Shown in pieces: positions 12,501 to 22,327 of a stretch of 64,000 nucleotides of DNA. Positions within the stretch are counted from its first letter, which is position 1. Every line of letters begins with the position of its first letter. Origin of the DNA: Salminus brasiliensis (taxonomy: Eukaryota; Chordata; Actinopteri; Characiformes; Bryconidae); the NCBI RefSeq assembly GCF_030463535.1, contig NC_132878.1:31874261-31938260 (forward strand). The letters run 5' to 3'. The notes beneath the pieces are model-generated. The model was not told where the DNA came from. It made no database searches and saw only the letters and a program-made list of their open reading frames with translations. The position numbers and the translations under genes are program-made.

Positions 12501-13042
12501 TACTACAATCATTATCCAATTTATTCCATAATTAAACATGTTGTGTGTTTTACCTTGAGCCTGCAGTGAAGAGGAGGCACTGATGGAGCGTGCTGCTGAG
12601 ACACAGAGAAAGAGCATTGCTGACAGCACTGTAGAAAAGTTTGGAATCACTTGAAATATTAACTGCTGTTATTGTATTTTTTATTATTATTATTATTATT
12701 ATTAATAATAATAATAATAATAATAGTGTCTAAAATGTCATTAGTCACACAGCCAGGCTATCTGCAGTAGTACCTAGTAAATCATGTCCCTCTGGCACAC
12801 AAATAGAAATTATATTGTTTTAGGAAGAGTAAAACATTATTACATGATAACTACTATTCTGTAAATGTCTGAACAGTAATGCTACTGACCAATAACACAC
12901 TTTAGAAGAGCTGATCTAGGACCAGCATCAACTACAAACACAAATACAAAACTCAGCTTAGATCTTCACCCTGCTTACCGAACTGGAAATCCCTGGCGTT
13001 CACCAGGCTGTTCCTAAAAGGTTTCAGCAACATTGCTGCCAT
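2315..13042 (-). CDS. hadhb: HADHB, trifunctional protein beta subunit (long-chain 3-ketoacyl-CoA thiolase)
   Basis: This gene encodes the beta subunit of the mitochondrial trifunctional protein. The enzyme cleaves 3-ketoacyl-CoA with CoA to acetyl-CoA and a shortened acyl-CoA, the last step of long-chain beta-oxidation, in an alpha/beta complex on the inner mitochondrial membrane. Fifteen coding exons join in phase to 1413 coding bases, 470 residues; human HADHB is 474. By my count the nucleophile is Cys134 (in VTMACIS), with His375 (YHEAF), His424 (LGHPFGATG) and Cys454 ([10 protein letters not shown]). All thiolase signatures are intact. The start ATG at 13040-13042 has A at -3 and G at +4, and it opens an Arg/Lys-rich presequence. 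Exon coordinates are given in the three block entries below. The gene is head-to-head with HADHA. Confidence 0.97.
3145..3370 (+). repeat. Dispersed repeat fragment in HADHB intron 13
   Basis: The segment from AAAGCAGTACTATGTG to GAGTAATATTACAGGAATTT resembles 45880-46095, which has GTACAGTAATATTACAGGAT and the same order of landmarks. It is probably an old short interspersed element, with too little similarity to name the family. Confidence 0.4.
5906..11499 (-). CDS. hadhb: HADHB exons 4-10: thiolase N-terminal domain and nucleophile
   Basis: In transcription order the exons are: 4, 11409-11499; 5, 11113-11157; 6, 9176-9275; 7, 8793-8880 (contains the catalytic Cys134); 8, 8267-8454; 9, 7862-8042; 10, 5906-6027. 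Every junction is GT-AG and keeps phase. Recognisable segments include [24 protein letters not shown]-like [59 protein letters not shown] and [19 protein letters not shown]. The exon 9 acceptor was placed at CTCTCTCCAG because only that site gives in-phase LPAVAEFS. Intron 4 begins with a TG-rich tract 8 bases after the exon 4 donor. Intron 9 (6028-7861) holds the ACT-type array. Confidence 0.95.
6080..7430. repeat. 1.35-kb ACT/TAC-type trinucleotide array with higher-order structure
   Basis: Almost every base belongs to imperfect CTA/CTG/CCA trinucleotides built into longer units such as TAATACTATTACTAATACTA. The landmark CTGTATTACTAATACTACTG occurs at 6736 and again at 7029, so a unit of about 293 bases has been duplicated. 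From about 7316 the array becomes a regular 12-mer ACTGCTACTACC repeated about nine times. It lies wholly inside HADHB intron 9. The long Leu-, Val- and Gly/Ser-rich open frames here are by-products of the repeat. It is expected to be length-variable between individuals. Confidence 0.95.
9499..9573. repeat. (CA)37 microsatellite
   Basis: A perfect CA run of 75 bases in HADHB intron 5, more than 200 bases from the nearest splice site. It is likely polymorphic. Confidence 0.95.
9634..9975 (+). mobile_element. Tc1/mariner-type MITE in HADHB intron 5
   Basis: The left end reads CATATGGACAAAAGTATTGG and the right end GTTCACAAACATTTGTACAT followed by GTAGTGTA, forming imperfect terminal inverted repeats. 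The interior (TGCTTTTGTTGGAGTAACTG; CTAGCCCACACCTGGCATTA) matches a second copy at 33036-33500. No coding capacity. The terminal pattern is typical of fish non-autonomous Tc1/mariner elements; the family name is inference. Confidence 0.7.
10380..10960 (+). mobile_element. LINE fragment (L2/CR1-like reverse transcriptase C-terminus)
   Basis: Broken frames on the plus strand read LLLTYKALN and then, after about 340 bases, [10 protein letters not shown] and [15 protein letters not shown]. These match the order of the C-terminal end of the better-preserved LINE at 58637-60541 (KILLLTY, LWNNLPDNVR, FKSKLKTHMF). Frameshifts and stops are present, so it is dead. It lies antisense to HADHB inside intron 5. 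Confidence 0.65.
11310..11400. repeat. (CA)n/(CATA)n tract abutting the HADHB exon 4 donor
   Basis: Mixed CA and TA units on the plus strand read as a TG-rich run in the HADHB sense. It starts 8 bases after the exon 4 donor (GTAAGAGA at 11401-11408). TG tracts this close to a 5' splice site can influence exon choice. Confidence 0.9.
11695..12085. repeat. Degenerate ACTA/GCTC tetranucleotide-type repeat
   Basis: About 390 bases of imperfect ACTAACTA, GCTCACTC and CTAGCTTA units, ending in (CTCC)n at about 12071-12087. It fills much of HADHB intron 3 and has no coding potential. Confidence 0.8.
12554..13042 (-). CDS. hadhb: HADHB exons 2-3: mitochondrial presequence
   Basis: Coding exon 2 is 12979-13042, within an exon that reaches 13049; exon 3 is 12554-12595. 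They encode [20 protein letters not shown] followed by a short Ser/Ala-rich stretch. The peptide has several Arg/Lys and only one acidic residue, as expected of a matrix-targeting signal. Exon 2 begins 7 bases before the ATG with acceptor TTTTTAG, so the 5' UTR must continue in an upstream exon. The exon 3 acceptor is a tandem CAGCAG and may add or drop one alanine. The intron between them (12596-12978) carries a TTA/TAA palindrome. Confidence 0.9.
12681..12725. repeat. (TTA)n(TAA)n palindromic microsatellite
   Basis: A run of TTA units is followed directly by a run of TAA units, making a near-perfect inverted repeat of about 45 bases that could fold into a hairpin. It sits about 85 bases from the exon 3 acceptor in HADHB intron 2. 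Confidence 0.85.
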
Positions 13043-13049
13043 CTTTCAC

Positions 13050-14640
13050 CTAAAAATAAATAAATGAATAAATCAAACAATACTATTTTTTGTCAGCGAG
13101 AACCACACCATCCCACCTGAGGCTTTGAGCTGCTTTGAATGTTTTGCGATATTCTTTTTCAGAAACATTCATCAATGCTCCTGGTGCTCCCATTTTCTAC
13201 ATATTTTCAAATGTTTGCCTTTTCGTTTTATCAGAGATGTCCACAAACTGTTCTGCAAGAGAGTTAGGCCACAGATTTTCTAGTGTGGAGAACAGCCATT
13301 TAACAGCGTCACTCCAGAGAGTCCAGAATGGCTTTCTACAGATCTTTTGGGCAAAATCCTAATTTGTATATCTTTTCATGTGCTTTTCAAAACACAGAAC
13401 ACTTATTAAAATGTTCAACGTTTTTCCATCTCCTGTTAGAGGACTTTCTAGCAGTGAAATCTAAAAGTAGGCCCACACTCTCGCCCGGCCAAGCACCGCT
13501 CAGTAATGCGAGTGCCTACTACCCTGCAGAAGAAGGATACTGGTACATTTACTGATAGTATATTCTGACAGTAAGTTTTCATAGATTGGTGAAGTCATCT
13601 CTCCTTCCATGCTCCAACATTAAAAGATATTTTCACAGAAATGGTTAGAAATGTGCAGTTTTATGTTTTTAGCCACTTAGCTCCACTGACCACCATTTAC
13701 AGTGGACCCATTTGCTGGCATTCCTCAAGCGTTTTCCAGTCTCGCTCCTGATATAACTATAATTCTAGCCAGTAACAAGTCAAAATACTACTTTCATAAG
13801 TTTCATGGGAAAGTGCATAATATCATTGGTGTGTCGACCAATATCGACCTGATGCTTCTAATATGAGAGACCTGTTGGATGAACAGAAAAGGGCCCGGTT
13901 TCCCCTACACTGGCCCTCGCTTAGACGACCCACGGTTAGACCACACCCTTTGGACGGGGTGGCCACGCCCCTTTATAGCAACTGTGTCAGGGTGGCCTCT
14001 GGAGGCGTGGGTTCAAAATCACCGGCTTTTCTGTGTAACTGTGGTCAGCTTGGCCGACTGTTAGGTCGTGAAGCTGTCATATCACCCCCCCAATATGACG
14101 ATCCCTCAGTCACTACTATATAATAATACTGCTATAAACACCAGGGACCTTTAGACGTCCCAGCAAGAACCCTTTTCACACTTCCACTGTACATGAGCAT
14201 CAGTGCTTAACAGACTACGGTCACTGTCACTGCCATTCCTAGCTGGAGTTGCTCAGTCTACTGCTATAGCAGTTATATAGAGATTAGCTTTTAGTAATAA
14301 ATACATGTCTGCTGGCTCAAAATCACACCTATTACAATCTCTCAGGACTGTAAAAGTCACATCCGAGGCGCTGACTCCCTCTCCGTAACGTGACCTGATG
14401 AGTTGAATTATAAACAGCTCGGTGACCCTTCACCTACTTCTCCAGCCAGCACAAGGGCAAGCTAAACAGATCACACGCCGGGGATGTGATACTACACCTC
14501 CCTCCGTTCAAAAACGTACCAGACACACTTGCTACAAATACAGAGAGTTTAAAACCCTGTTCAGATCCAGGGTTAAAGTATTAAAGTCATTCAAAGCAGC
14601 AGAGGCAGGCTAGCCTACAGTAGCAACCCCACTTAACAGT
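13050..14640. other. HADHB intron 1 DNA, no gene seen
   Basis: This is mostly unremarkable DNA upstream of HADHB exon 2. A GC-richer island at about 13890-14050 contains a box-B-like GGTTCAAAATC and could be an old tRNA-derived element, but no convincing box A was found. No exon was recognised. Confidence 0.4.
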
Positions 14641-14659
14641 GAAAGCAGCCCGCCCGCAC

Positions 14660-14670
14660 TGCGCATGTGC
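14660..14670. promoter_or_regulatory. NRF-1-like site
   Basis: TGCGCATGTGC differs by one base from the palindromic NRF-1 pattern TGCGCATGCGC. NRF-1 controls many nuclear genes for mitochondrial proteins. It lies about 240 bases inside the proposed HADHB exon 1 donor. Functional use is inference. Confidence 0.35.
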
Positions 14671-14901
14671 AAAAGCAACCTGCACGCTCTCGGTGAAATA
14701 AACGGAGGTGTTTTGTACAGATCGTCTATAAATGAAGTACCTGCGCAGATCCTGCTGTGTAACGAAGCCGGGGCCACTCGACTCTTCCTGGGACTGAACC
14801 AAGATGACAAACGGCTACAAAAAAATGTGCACCGCAAAAGACCTTAAAAGTCTCTTAGTAGCCCTAAAATCCGCCTGAGTGCAATAGCCTGGAAAACTTA
14901 C

Positions 14902-15050
14902 AGTAAACGTAGAAACGTCTGGATAAACATACCAGAGCAATTGCACTGAGCGCTATCTGTTCATTTACACATCTGTCCGTTTTAAGCGCGTTTTTATAAA
15001 GTGACCTTAACTGCGAAATGTGCGCTATGGAAGGCAAAGTGGGTCCTTCA
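14902..15050 (-). other. hadhb: Probable HADHB non-coding exon 1
   Basis: HADHB exon 2 has an acceptor only 7 bases before the ATG, so a 5' UTR exon must exist upstream. The best donor on the minus strand is TTTACT|GTAAGTTTTCC, with the intron starting at 14901, which puts exon 1 at about 14902-15050. A second possible donor, CAG|GTACTT, lies near 14740. The start point inside the GC-rich promoter is unknown. Confidence 0.45.
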
Positions 15051-15254
15051 CGATCCAATTTCCCTACCTCGCGCTTCCGTTTCACGGTTTGGGGGCGGGG
15101 CGAACGACGGGGGCGGGGCGGGGCGGGGCGGCGGCGGAGGGAGGGAGGGAGGGAGGGAGCGGGTGGGTGTGTGTTTGTGTGTGCGCGCGTGCGCGTGTGT
15201 GTATCTGTGGCTGCGTATGCGTATCTGCGTATGTGAACTCGAGCCCCTAAGGAG
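14960..15254. promoter_or_regulatory. Bidirectional HADHB/HADHA promoter
   Basis: This lies between two genes transcribed away from each other. It contains two clusters of Sp1-type GC boxes (15091-15102 and 15108-15132), a CCAAT box at 15055-15059, an ETS/GABP-like CTTCCG near 15075, and a perfect extended ERR half-site TTAAGGTCA (minus strand, 15002-15010). It also has a G-run (GGGA repeats, 15138-15164) and an alternating TG/CG run (15178-15202). Human HADHA and HADHB are likewise divergent from a shared promoter. PGC-1alpha/ERR control of fatty-acid oxidation genes is known; use of these exact sites is inference. Confidence 0.8.
15001..15010 (-). promoter_or_regulatory. ERR-type response element (promoter)
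   Basis: On the minus strand it reads TTAAGGTCAC, a perfect match to the extended nuclear-receptor half-site TNAAGGTCA preferred by estrogen-related receptors. It sits in the shared promoter, possibly within the HADHB 5' UTR. The same 10-mer recurs at 16039-16048. Confidence 0.5.
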
Positions 15255-15285
15255 ATGGCGAGCGCAAGAGCGGCGGGCACGCTAA
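15217..15285 (+). other. HADHA upstream ORF overlapping the start, with a start-stop pair
   Basis: An ATG at 15217 opens a 22-codon frame that runs past the HADHA start (15255) and stops at 15285. A second upstream ATG at 15231-15233 is followed at once by TGA (15234-15236), only 18 bases before the HADHA ATG. Both matter only if transcription starts upstream of 15217, which the promoter layout permits but does not prove. Confidence 0.35.
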
Positions 15286-16874
15286 TCAGGTCTGCGGCGA
15301 GCAGATACGGTCGTTTTTCTGGTAGGTGCACCTGAGACACCGTGGCCGGGTGTTGCAGTGTTTTAGTGAAAACAGCATACAAGCAAAAAAAACCCTAAAA
15401 CAAACGATAGTGTGTGTGTAGCGTCCTTACACGACCCTGCTAGCTAGCGTGGCTGCAGATTTATGAACTTTCACCTACTTTGGTACGGAGGGTGACCGAG
15501 GGGTTGGGTGACCAGGTGCATGCACAGCAGACCGCTTTGCCACCAACACAAGTGCACCAAAGACGTTTGACTATTTGTGCGTGTGTGTTATTGGGCATGC
15601 TGTTAATATGACAATCAGATGTTTTGCGTGAATTGCATTAAATGGGTTCAGTCGTAGGAACCGGTGGAATCGGATACACTCTACTGAAACTATACAGAAA
15701 CTTTCTGTGCAGTTTTTTTTTTTCTGTATATTTTGTTTTAATAATTAATATAATATACGAGGCACCAATAGAAATGCTCCAAAATGAATTCAATATGTTT
15801 TAAATTGCCCTTCATTTAAAGTTGTTTTTTTTTTATTCTTGTTCTGTAAAGTTGCCATTTCGGAGATATGAGGGTTTTTTTGTGTCACAGCGACAGTATT
15901 CTCTACTCATTTAGTGCTACGTATTTTGCGTACGCCCTGTGTTAACGGGCGCGCTGCTGGTGCACTATTTAGACCTAGGATTTGTTATGATTTTGTACGG
16001 AAGCCCGGTGACCTGAGCGTTCACCACGTGGTCTGCGGTTAAGGTCACTCTAGAGTCTGGTAGTGCACTTTTTTTTTTTATTATTATGAAAAATAAATGC
16101 TTCTGTGAATAGTACTCGTTCAGTGGTGTCCCAAACTGTGTTTACACCCCAGATATGTTGACCTACTAGTTGTCAGGTCACTGCTTAGTGTGCTCTTTCC
16201 ACATGCACACACTGTCACAGAGGGTGTGTATAGTTACATTAACTCATGTGACCGTGTCAGGTGAAGGGGGATGAAATTGGGCCGCAGGTCATGCCATATC
16301 CGTATCTGTCTGTATTTAGCTCAAAGTTCACGAAGAACCCTGATCATTCTAGGTTAATAGGGGAAGTTATACTGTGTTGATGGGTGTTAGGGGTCGTAGA
16401 TGTTTTTCTGCTTGATTTTCTATAGTCTATATAGTATAGTGTGGATTAAGCGAAGTCTAGGACTAAATGCTAATGCCATGTTTGGGATTTGATATCGGAA
16501 AAGTCTTTTTTTATTGTAGAATTAAGCTTGATCTAGGGCAGTGAAGGTGGCCCTGAATGTTTCAATAAAATTAAACATTAAAATAACAAGCTAAAACAAG
16601 CTAAGTTCGTAAATTCGTCTGATGTTTTATTCAGAGCCATTACTGATTATTAGTAATCAGATACACCAGTAACTGATATTTGGGGCTAAAGTTTATTTAC
16701 CACAAATCCAATGTATGTAGTGTTAAAGTTTACAAGAAGGGAACTCTTTTTACTTCTTATTTATATTGTGTATATAGTGTAAATTATTTATCTACATTTT
16801 TTTGTAACTGAGTGTCTTGCTATCCCTTTCTGCTGTGACACTGAGAATTTCCCCACTAGGGGACTAGTAAAGGA

Positions 16875-16905
<31 letters not shown>

Positions 16906-18348
16906 TAACTCTTACTCACTACTTCATGGTGGATTTGGGGAAAAAAAAAACTTACTTTTTGTAGGGGCTGATCCCATCCTATGTTGAAAACTGGCTGGCA
17001 TTGTTGGAAGTAGGAAATTAGCTGCTGTCAATTCTTTTAACATTGAAATTGAAACAACAAATTGTGTAGGTTAACTATTAAAGACTATAAATATTACATT
17101 ATGGTATCAATTTCCAAAGACGTGTCTGCATAGTTTGTCATGGTTACCAGGCACCAGAAATGAAATTGCACAAGCTTTAGCTTTTCCTTTCCAGCTCACA
17201 TGTAACTTGCGATCAGGCTTTGGTTAAACCTAACATGTTGCGTTGTGTTGTTTTCACTGCACTGAGGGCTGAACAAAAAACTGAAAAGCAAGTTTGATTG
17301 GATTCACTCAACGTGTGGTCCCCAACGTGGCTGGAAGGTGATATTGGTCCAGGTTAAAGCCCGTGTGTGTTTTTGTTTTTATGAAGTATGTGCATAGATC
17401 CCAAAAATGCTTTTATCGGCATGGAAACGAAGTACCCATACCAATAATGCAAAGATATCTGCTTCAGTTATCGGTCGCGGTGATAATCAGACCCCTATTT
17501 CTTTCCATTGACTAAGGATATAGAGAGCAACTCTGGCAGAGTCCTTTCAGGCCTCCTCTTTTGAGCAGCGATGGAATTTGGTGTGGTTTAGAGATGCCCC
17601 GACCCAAATTTTCTTGGCTGATTCTGATAATAATATTTCTCGTAACTTTTGCAAATAACGTCCGAGAAGTATCGCCTGCTTTGCGTTGTATACCTTGGGC
17701 TTCGTTGATGTATCAAGTCTCTGAAACCTCTGTCCGTGACCCCAGGAAATGGCTGCTCACCCAGTGCTATGAATTCCATGATTTTCCTCGTAATGACCTT
17801 GGAGGTCTTTTCATTGCTGAAGAAGGTTAGCAGAGGCTGCAGGCCTGTGGTTGGCTCTGTGCTCTCACTAGCTTTAGTGTCATGGCTTTTGCTAGCTTCT
17901 TCAAAGGTTTTGAATGTGGAGTTGTTCCTTCACCGCTTGCTTTGGCCTTCCAGGGATTGCAAATTGTGTTGTTGTTGAATTGAACAGGCTTCAAATGAGC
18001 ATTACAGACCTGAATGTGTTCAAATGTAGGCTGTAAACACGTTTTTTGGATCCAATATGCTAATTTTAAATGTATGTAAATGTTTGCGACTGATCTGTTA
18101 GTCTGTGCTAATGTTTTGTTTTTGTTTAGTAAATGGACGCCGCAACTTCTCGGCATCGGCGGCTTTGTCTGGTAAACATTAAAACCATTTCTACTATAGC
18201 ACTCATTCATTTTTATAGCAATTATGTGACCGTTCTTGGCTAATACACCTGTACATACATTTTGCTTTGTTCTGCAGCTCGCAGCTATGTTCACTATGAG
18301 CTTAAAGATGATGTTGCAGTCATCCGACTCAACGACCCATCAAGCCGG
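15255..18348 (+). CDS. hadha: HADHA exons 1-3: presequence and start of the hydratase domain
   Basis: Exon 1 is 15255-15321, exon 2 is 18130-18171 and exon 3 is 18278-18348. The protein begins [20 protein letters not shown], an Arg-rich, acid-free targeting peptide. Exon 2 adds NFSASAALS and exon 3 begins the crotonase fold ([20 protein letters not shown]). Intron 1 is the largest at 2.8 kb and contains a second ERR-type site at 16039-16048 near an E-box CCACGTGG, a short TATCT repeat, and a decayed hAT-like element. Confidence 0.95.
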
Positions 18349-21300
18349 GTCAGTACCTTCACCATACCATTCTGTCCATTAGAGCGATGTTTTTGTAAAG
18401 GTTTGGGCAACTTGAAAAAGATTAGATTTGAATGGTCAGATCACTTTTACCAAGGTCACAAGTCTTGATTAGCTTATTAGGCCTATGGCTTGTTCTCAGC
18501 CATCATACTGTGCAGAGACATGTGCACAAATATGACCCTAATGGCCGACAAGTCAAGTATGACAAGTCAGGCCTGAGATATCACAGATTTCAGATATTCC
18601 ATTGAGTAAAGCAGCTGTAAGCTTCACCTGAGTCTGAATACAGCTTCAGCTTATGGTTGTTGTGTTTTAAATAAAGAATCGAAAGCACTGAAGGTGCACT
18701 GACCCTCTAGCTGATGGTGCATATTGGTACCAAGTCCGTTTGGCCACATGGATCATTTTGGCCGCAATGAGGGGACAAAAGGGTGCAGAATTTCATGAAA
18801 AGACCATATTTCCAATGTTAAGCTCAGTGATTAGTCATGATTTAGGCTTGTTTTAAAGCCAGTGGCATGAGGAACATTTCACTGAAGGAATGGGTTCTAT
18901 TAAATACTAGTTAAAACAGACCAATAATCTCACTGAGCTAGAATGAGCAGGATGCTCAAATTTGTTTTTCAGGCCTGTTAACTTTAACTTTGTCATCTTT
19001 GGCCTTCAGATCATCTTTTGCTTGCTTAGCCATTTACAGTTACAGTCAATTTGACCAGGGGTGCCCAAATGTTTGCAGGCCACTGTAGGCTCATTACTGA
19101 AATTCTAAACTCTGTTGTGTATTTATGCAGGTCATTGTGGATGTGTCTGCTTATGTGCATTTGCTTATGAGTGCAGGTGAACACACTGTCGCAGCAGATG
19201 GGGAATGAAATTAGGGAGGTGTTAGAAGAGGTTTGGGGTAATGGGGCAGTGAAGAGCGCTGTGGTCATCTCCACCAAACCTGGCAGCTTCATCGCGGGAG
19301 CAGACCTCAAGTACAGTACACACTTACTTATGCCGACATACATAAACTGTTGTTTTAAAAGTGGAAATCACTTGATGTCTTAAAGCTTATAAACGATAAT
19401 AAGCTAGAAAAGTTTAAGTATTTTGTGAATATTAATAATTTGTTACCTAATAATTCTTGGCTTACATGCTTCAATGTGTGGTTTTCTCTTTTGAAATATG
19501 TGACATTAGGGGTATTATTTTTCATTACTTGAATTCTTGATGGTGACCGCCATGTGTGCCCTATGTATTACTGTAATGCTAAATTACTGTGTGCCCTCAT
19601 CACCACACATTGTCCTTATCGGCCCACAAATCTGAACGTTGGTGGCAGATAATCACTTCGATGGTCACATGGACACCCTTCAGGAATGTTGTTTATATCT
19701 TCCTCTACTCCAAATCATGTTGAACTGGTTGGACAAAAGGCCTTAAGCATTCAAGTCGGTGAAGTACAGCTTGTCACTAAAGATTTTCTGTCTTCGCACT
19801 GGGTCTAGGGATTTTGTTCATTACTGCTGGCATTGCCATGTGCCGCTAGAGACATCATTATGCAAATCATTATTTATTTATTTATTTTTGTACTAACCTT
19901 ATGTATGCTTATCAGCCTGCCAGAGTCTAGACATTTCCCCGCAGCTTTCTGAGGAATCAAAACTTCTCGTGAAGTTTGTTGTCCAGTTTTATTTGAAAAT
20001 AGAATTATTTTGTACTTTTTACATTATAAAAAAATATTTCATTGATTATTCCATTAGAATTATTCTGTTGTGAATGAGAGTACTTTTCCTTTCTTCTCAG
20101 CATGTTCACGACCTGTAAGACTGCCGAGGAGGTGAGCAAACTCTCACGGGATGGACAGGAGATGTTTGAGAAGATCGAGAAATCGCACATCCCCATTGTG
20201 GCAGCCATTAATGGATCTTGCTTGGGTGGAGGCCTGGAGGTGAGAGCGGGAAGGAGAGGAAGGATGGATGAGTGGTTGGGTGAATGAGTGAGCGGATGAC
20301 TGGGCATGTGCGCACATGGATGAATGGGTGGGTGGTTGTTTTGGCGGATGGATGAACGAGTGGGTAGTGCGCTGGATGGATGAATTAGTGGATGAGTGGA
20401 TGGAGGGATGAATAGGTAGATATACAGATGGGTAGGTGGGTGGATGGAGTTAATGGATAGAATGTGGTTGTGTTATTTTGCTTTTCAGGAGCTAATCAAA
20501 GAATGGATGGATGGCTGGTAGGGTGGATAGATCTATGAATGGATGGAGGGATAACAGTTGGTCACTTTTCTAAGGTACCAGCAATACCCACAATGACTTA
20601 TTGGTTCTCTTTCCATCTCTGTTTCAGTTTGCCATTGCATGCCAATACCGTTTGGCCACCAACAACAAGAAAACTGTCCTGGCCTGTCCAGAGGTGTTTC
20701 TGGGGCTACTGCCGGGGGCCGGAGGCACACAGAGACTGCCCAAAATGGTCAGACGCTTTACACACATACTCCCTAATTTGTACAGTTATTTATATCTGCT
20801 CCCTGTAGACTCTAGCTGCATTTAGGTTTTCTCTGAATGTAAAACTGCAGAAAAGTAGGCTACATAATCCCTGTTCCCAGTTAGAATTAGAATCACACTT
20901 TCTCACAGCAGTACAATGGTATTCAGTTGACACACTCACGCAAACCAGTGATGAGGACAGACTTTCTGATCCCAAGCCTGCTTCTTTAACCTTTAGGCCA
21001 CAGCTAATTCTGCAATTTCAGCAAATTCTGATTGCTAACATGCAAGCATTTGTACATTCTCTGGAATAAAAAATTTAATAAGAAGTCTTTAGAAGAAGCT
21101 CCTGCCAGCAAACCTATATGGTACAACTAGCAGTAAAATGCTTTTAACTGCCAGCTCACATGAATTGTTCTATTTTTTTTACTATGTTTTGTTTGCATAT
21201 CTAATGGAATTCTGAAATGTGGTTGTTTTTGTTTGTTTGGCTAATGTATTTGTTCTAGCTGGGGATTCCTGCTGCATTCGATATGATGCTGACTGGAAAA

Positions 21301-22254
21301 AACATTCGGCCAGACAAGGCAAAGAAGATGGGCCTGATCCACCAAGTGGTTAACCAACTCGGTAAGCTAGTTAGGAATTTATATATGCTCCCTAATTAAG
21401 AGACATAATACATGAAATGCCTCAGTGCTCCTAAAGTACGAAAATAATGTCCTATCTGCAGACATGGATTTGTTTTACATTAAAAATTGGTTTTTATATT
21501 GTTAAACCATTTCAGACAATGCAAATATCAAGATGTAGCCTATGTCACTTACCAGCAAATATCACTGTATCACTGTTGATCGCAGTACAGGGGTTAGGAT
21601 TCAATATATTGCGATATATAGCGGTACTGTAAGCATGACCATATAGTGCATTTATATATTTAGTTATTTATTTATTTATTAAACCATATTTTAGGAAAAC
21701 TGTTAGTATTATAGTGCACACCATCTGAACTGAAGTGACAGAGTGACCAATACAACACTGCTATCTAGTGGTCAGGGTTTAAACACGATACAAAATGGAC
21801 CACTGTCTGCCAGTAAGCTCTTCATGTCAACTGTTAGTAATCCATATTGTAATATTAGCTATACTTTCTTAATTTAAAAAAAAACAAACATTTTTTAATG
21901 TCATGTCCTGTTTTAATAAGACTTGTAATAATTGTCTCTGTGTAATGTGTTTGTGTACAGGTCCTGGACTGAAGGACCCAGAGGAGATGACTATGAAGTA
22001 CCTGGAGGATGTGGCTGTGGGCGTGGCTAAAGACCTTGCCAAAAAGAAAATTGCTGTAGAGAGGAAAAAAGGCCTAATGCAGAGTAATGCGCGCACATAC
22101 ACTCACCGTTTATCTTGTCACTGACATAGATGCTCACTAGTGAACAGGCTTACAAACTGTATATTAGGCATCACATAACAGGTAGCAAATACCTGCTATG
22201 CGATGCCTAAGACTAATATGCTGTTTCACTGCTTATGTAACAGTATTGCTATAC

Positions 22255-22327
<73 letters not shown>

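Noticed and set aside
14864-15382. 172-codon minus-strand frame across the shared promoter
   Set aside because: It consists of promoter GC runs and the antisense of HADHA exon 1; no family similarity, and it would overlap the HADHB 5' exon.
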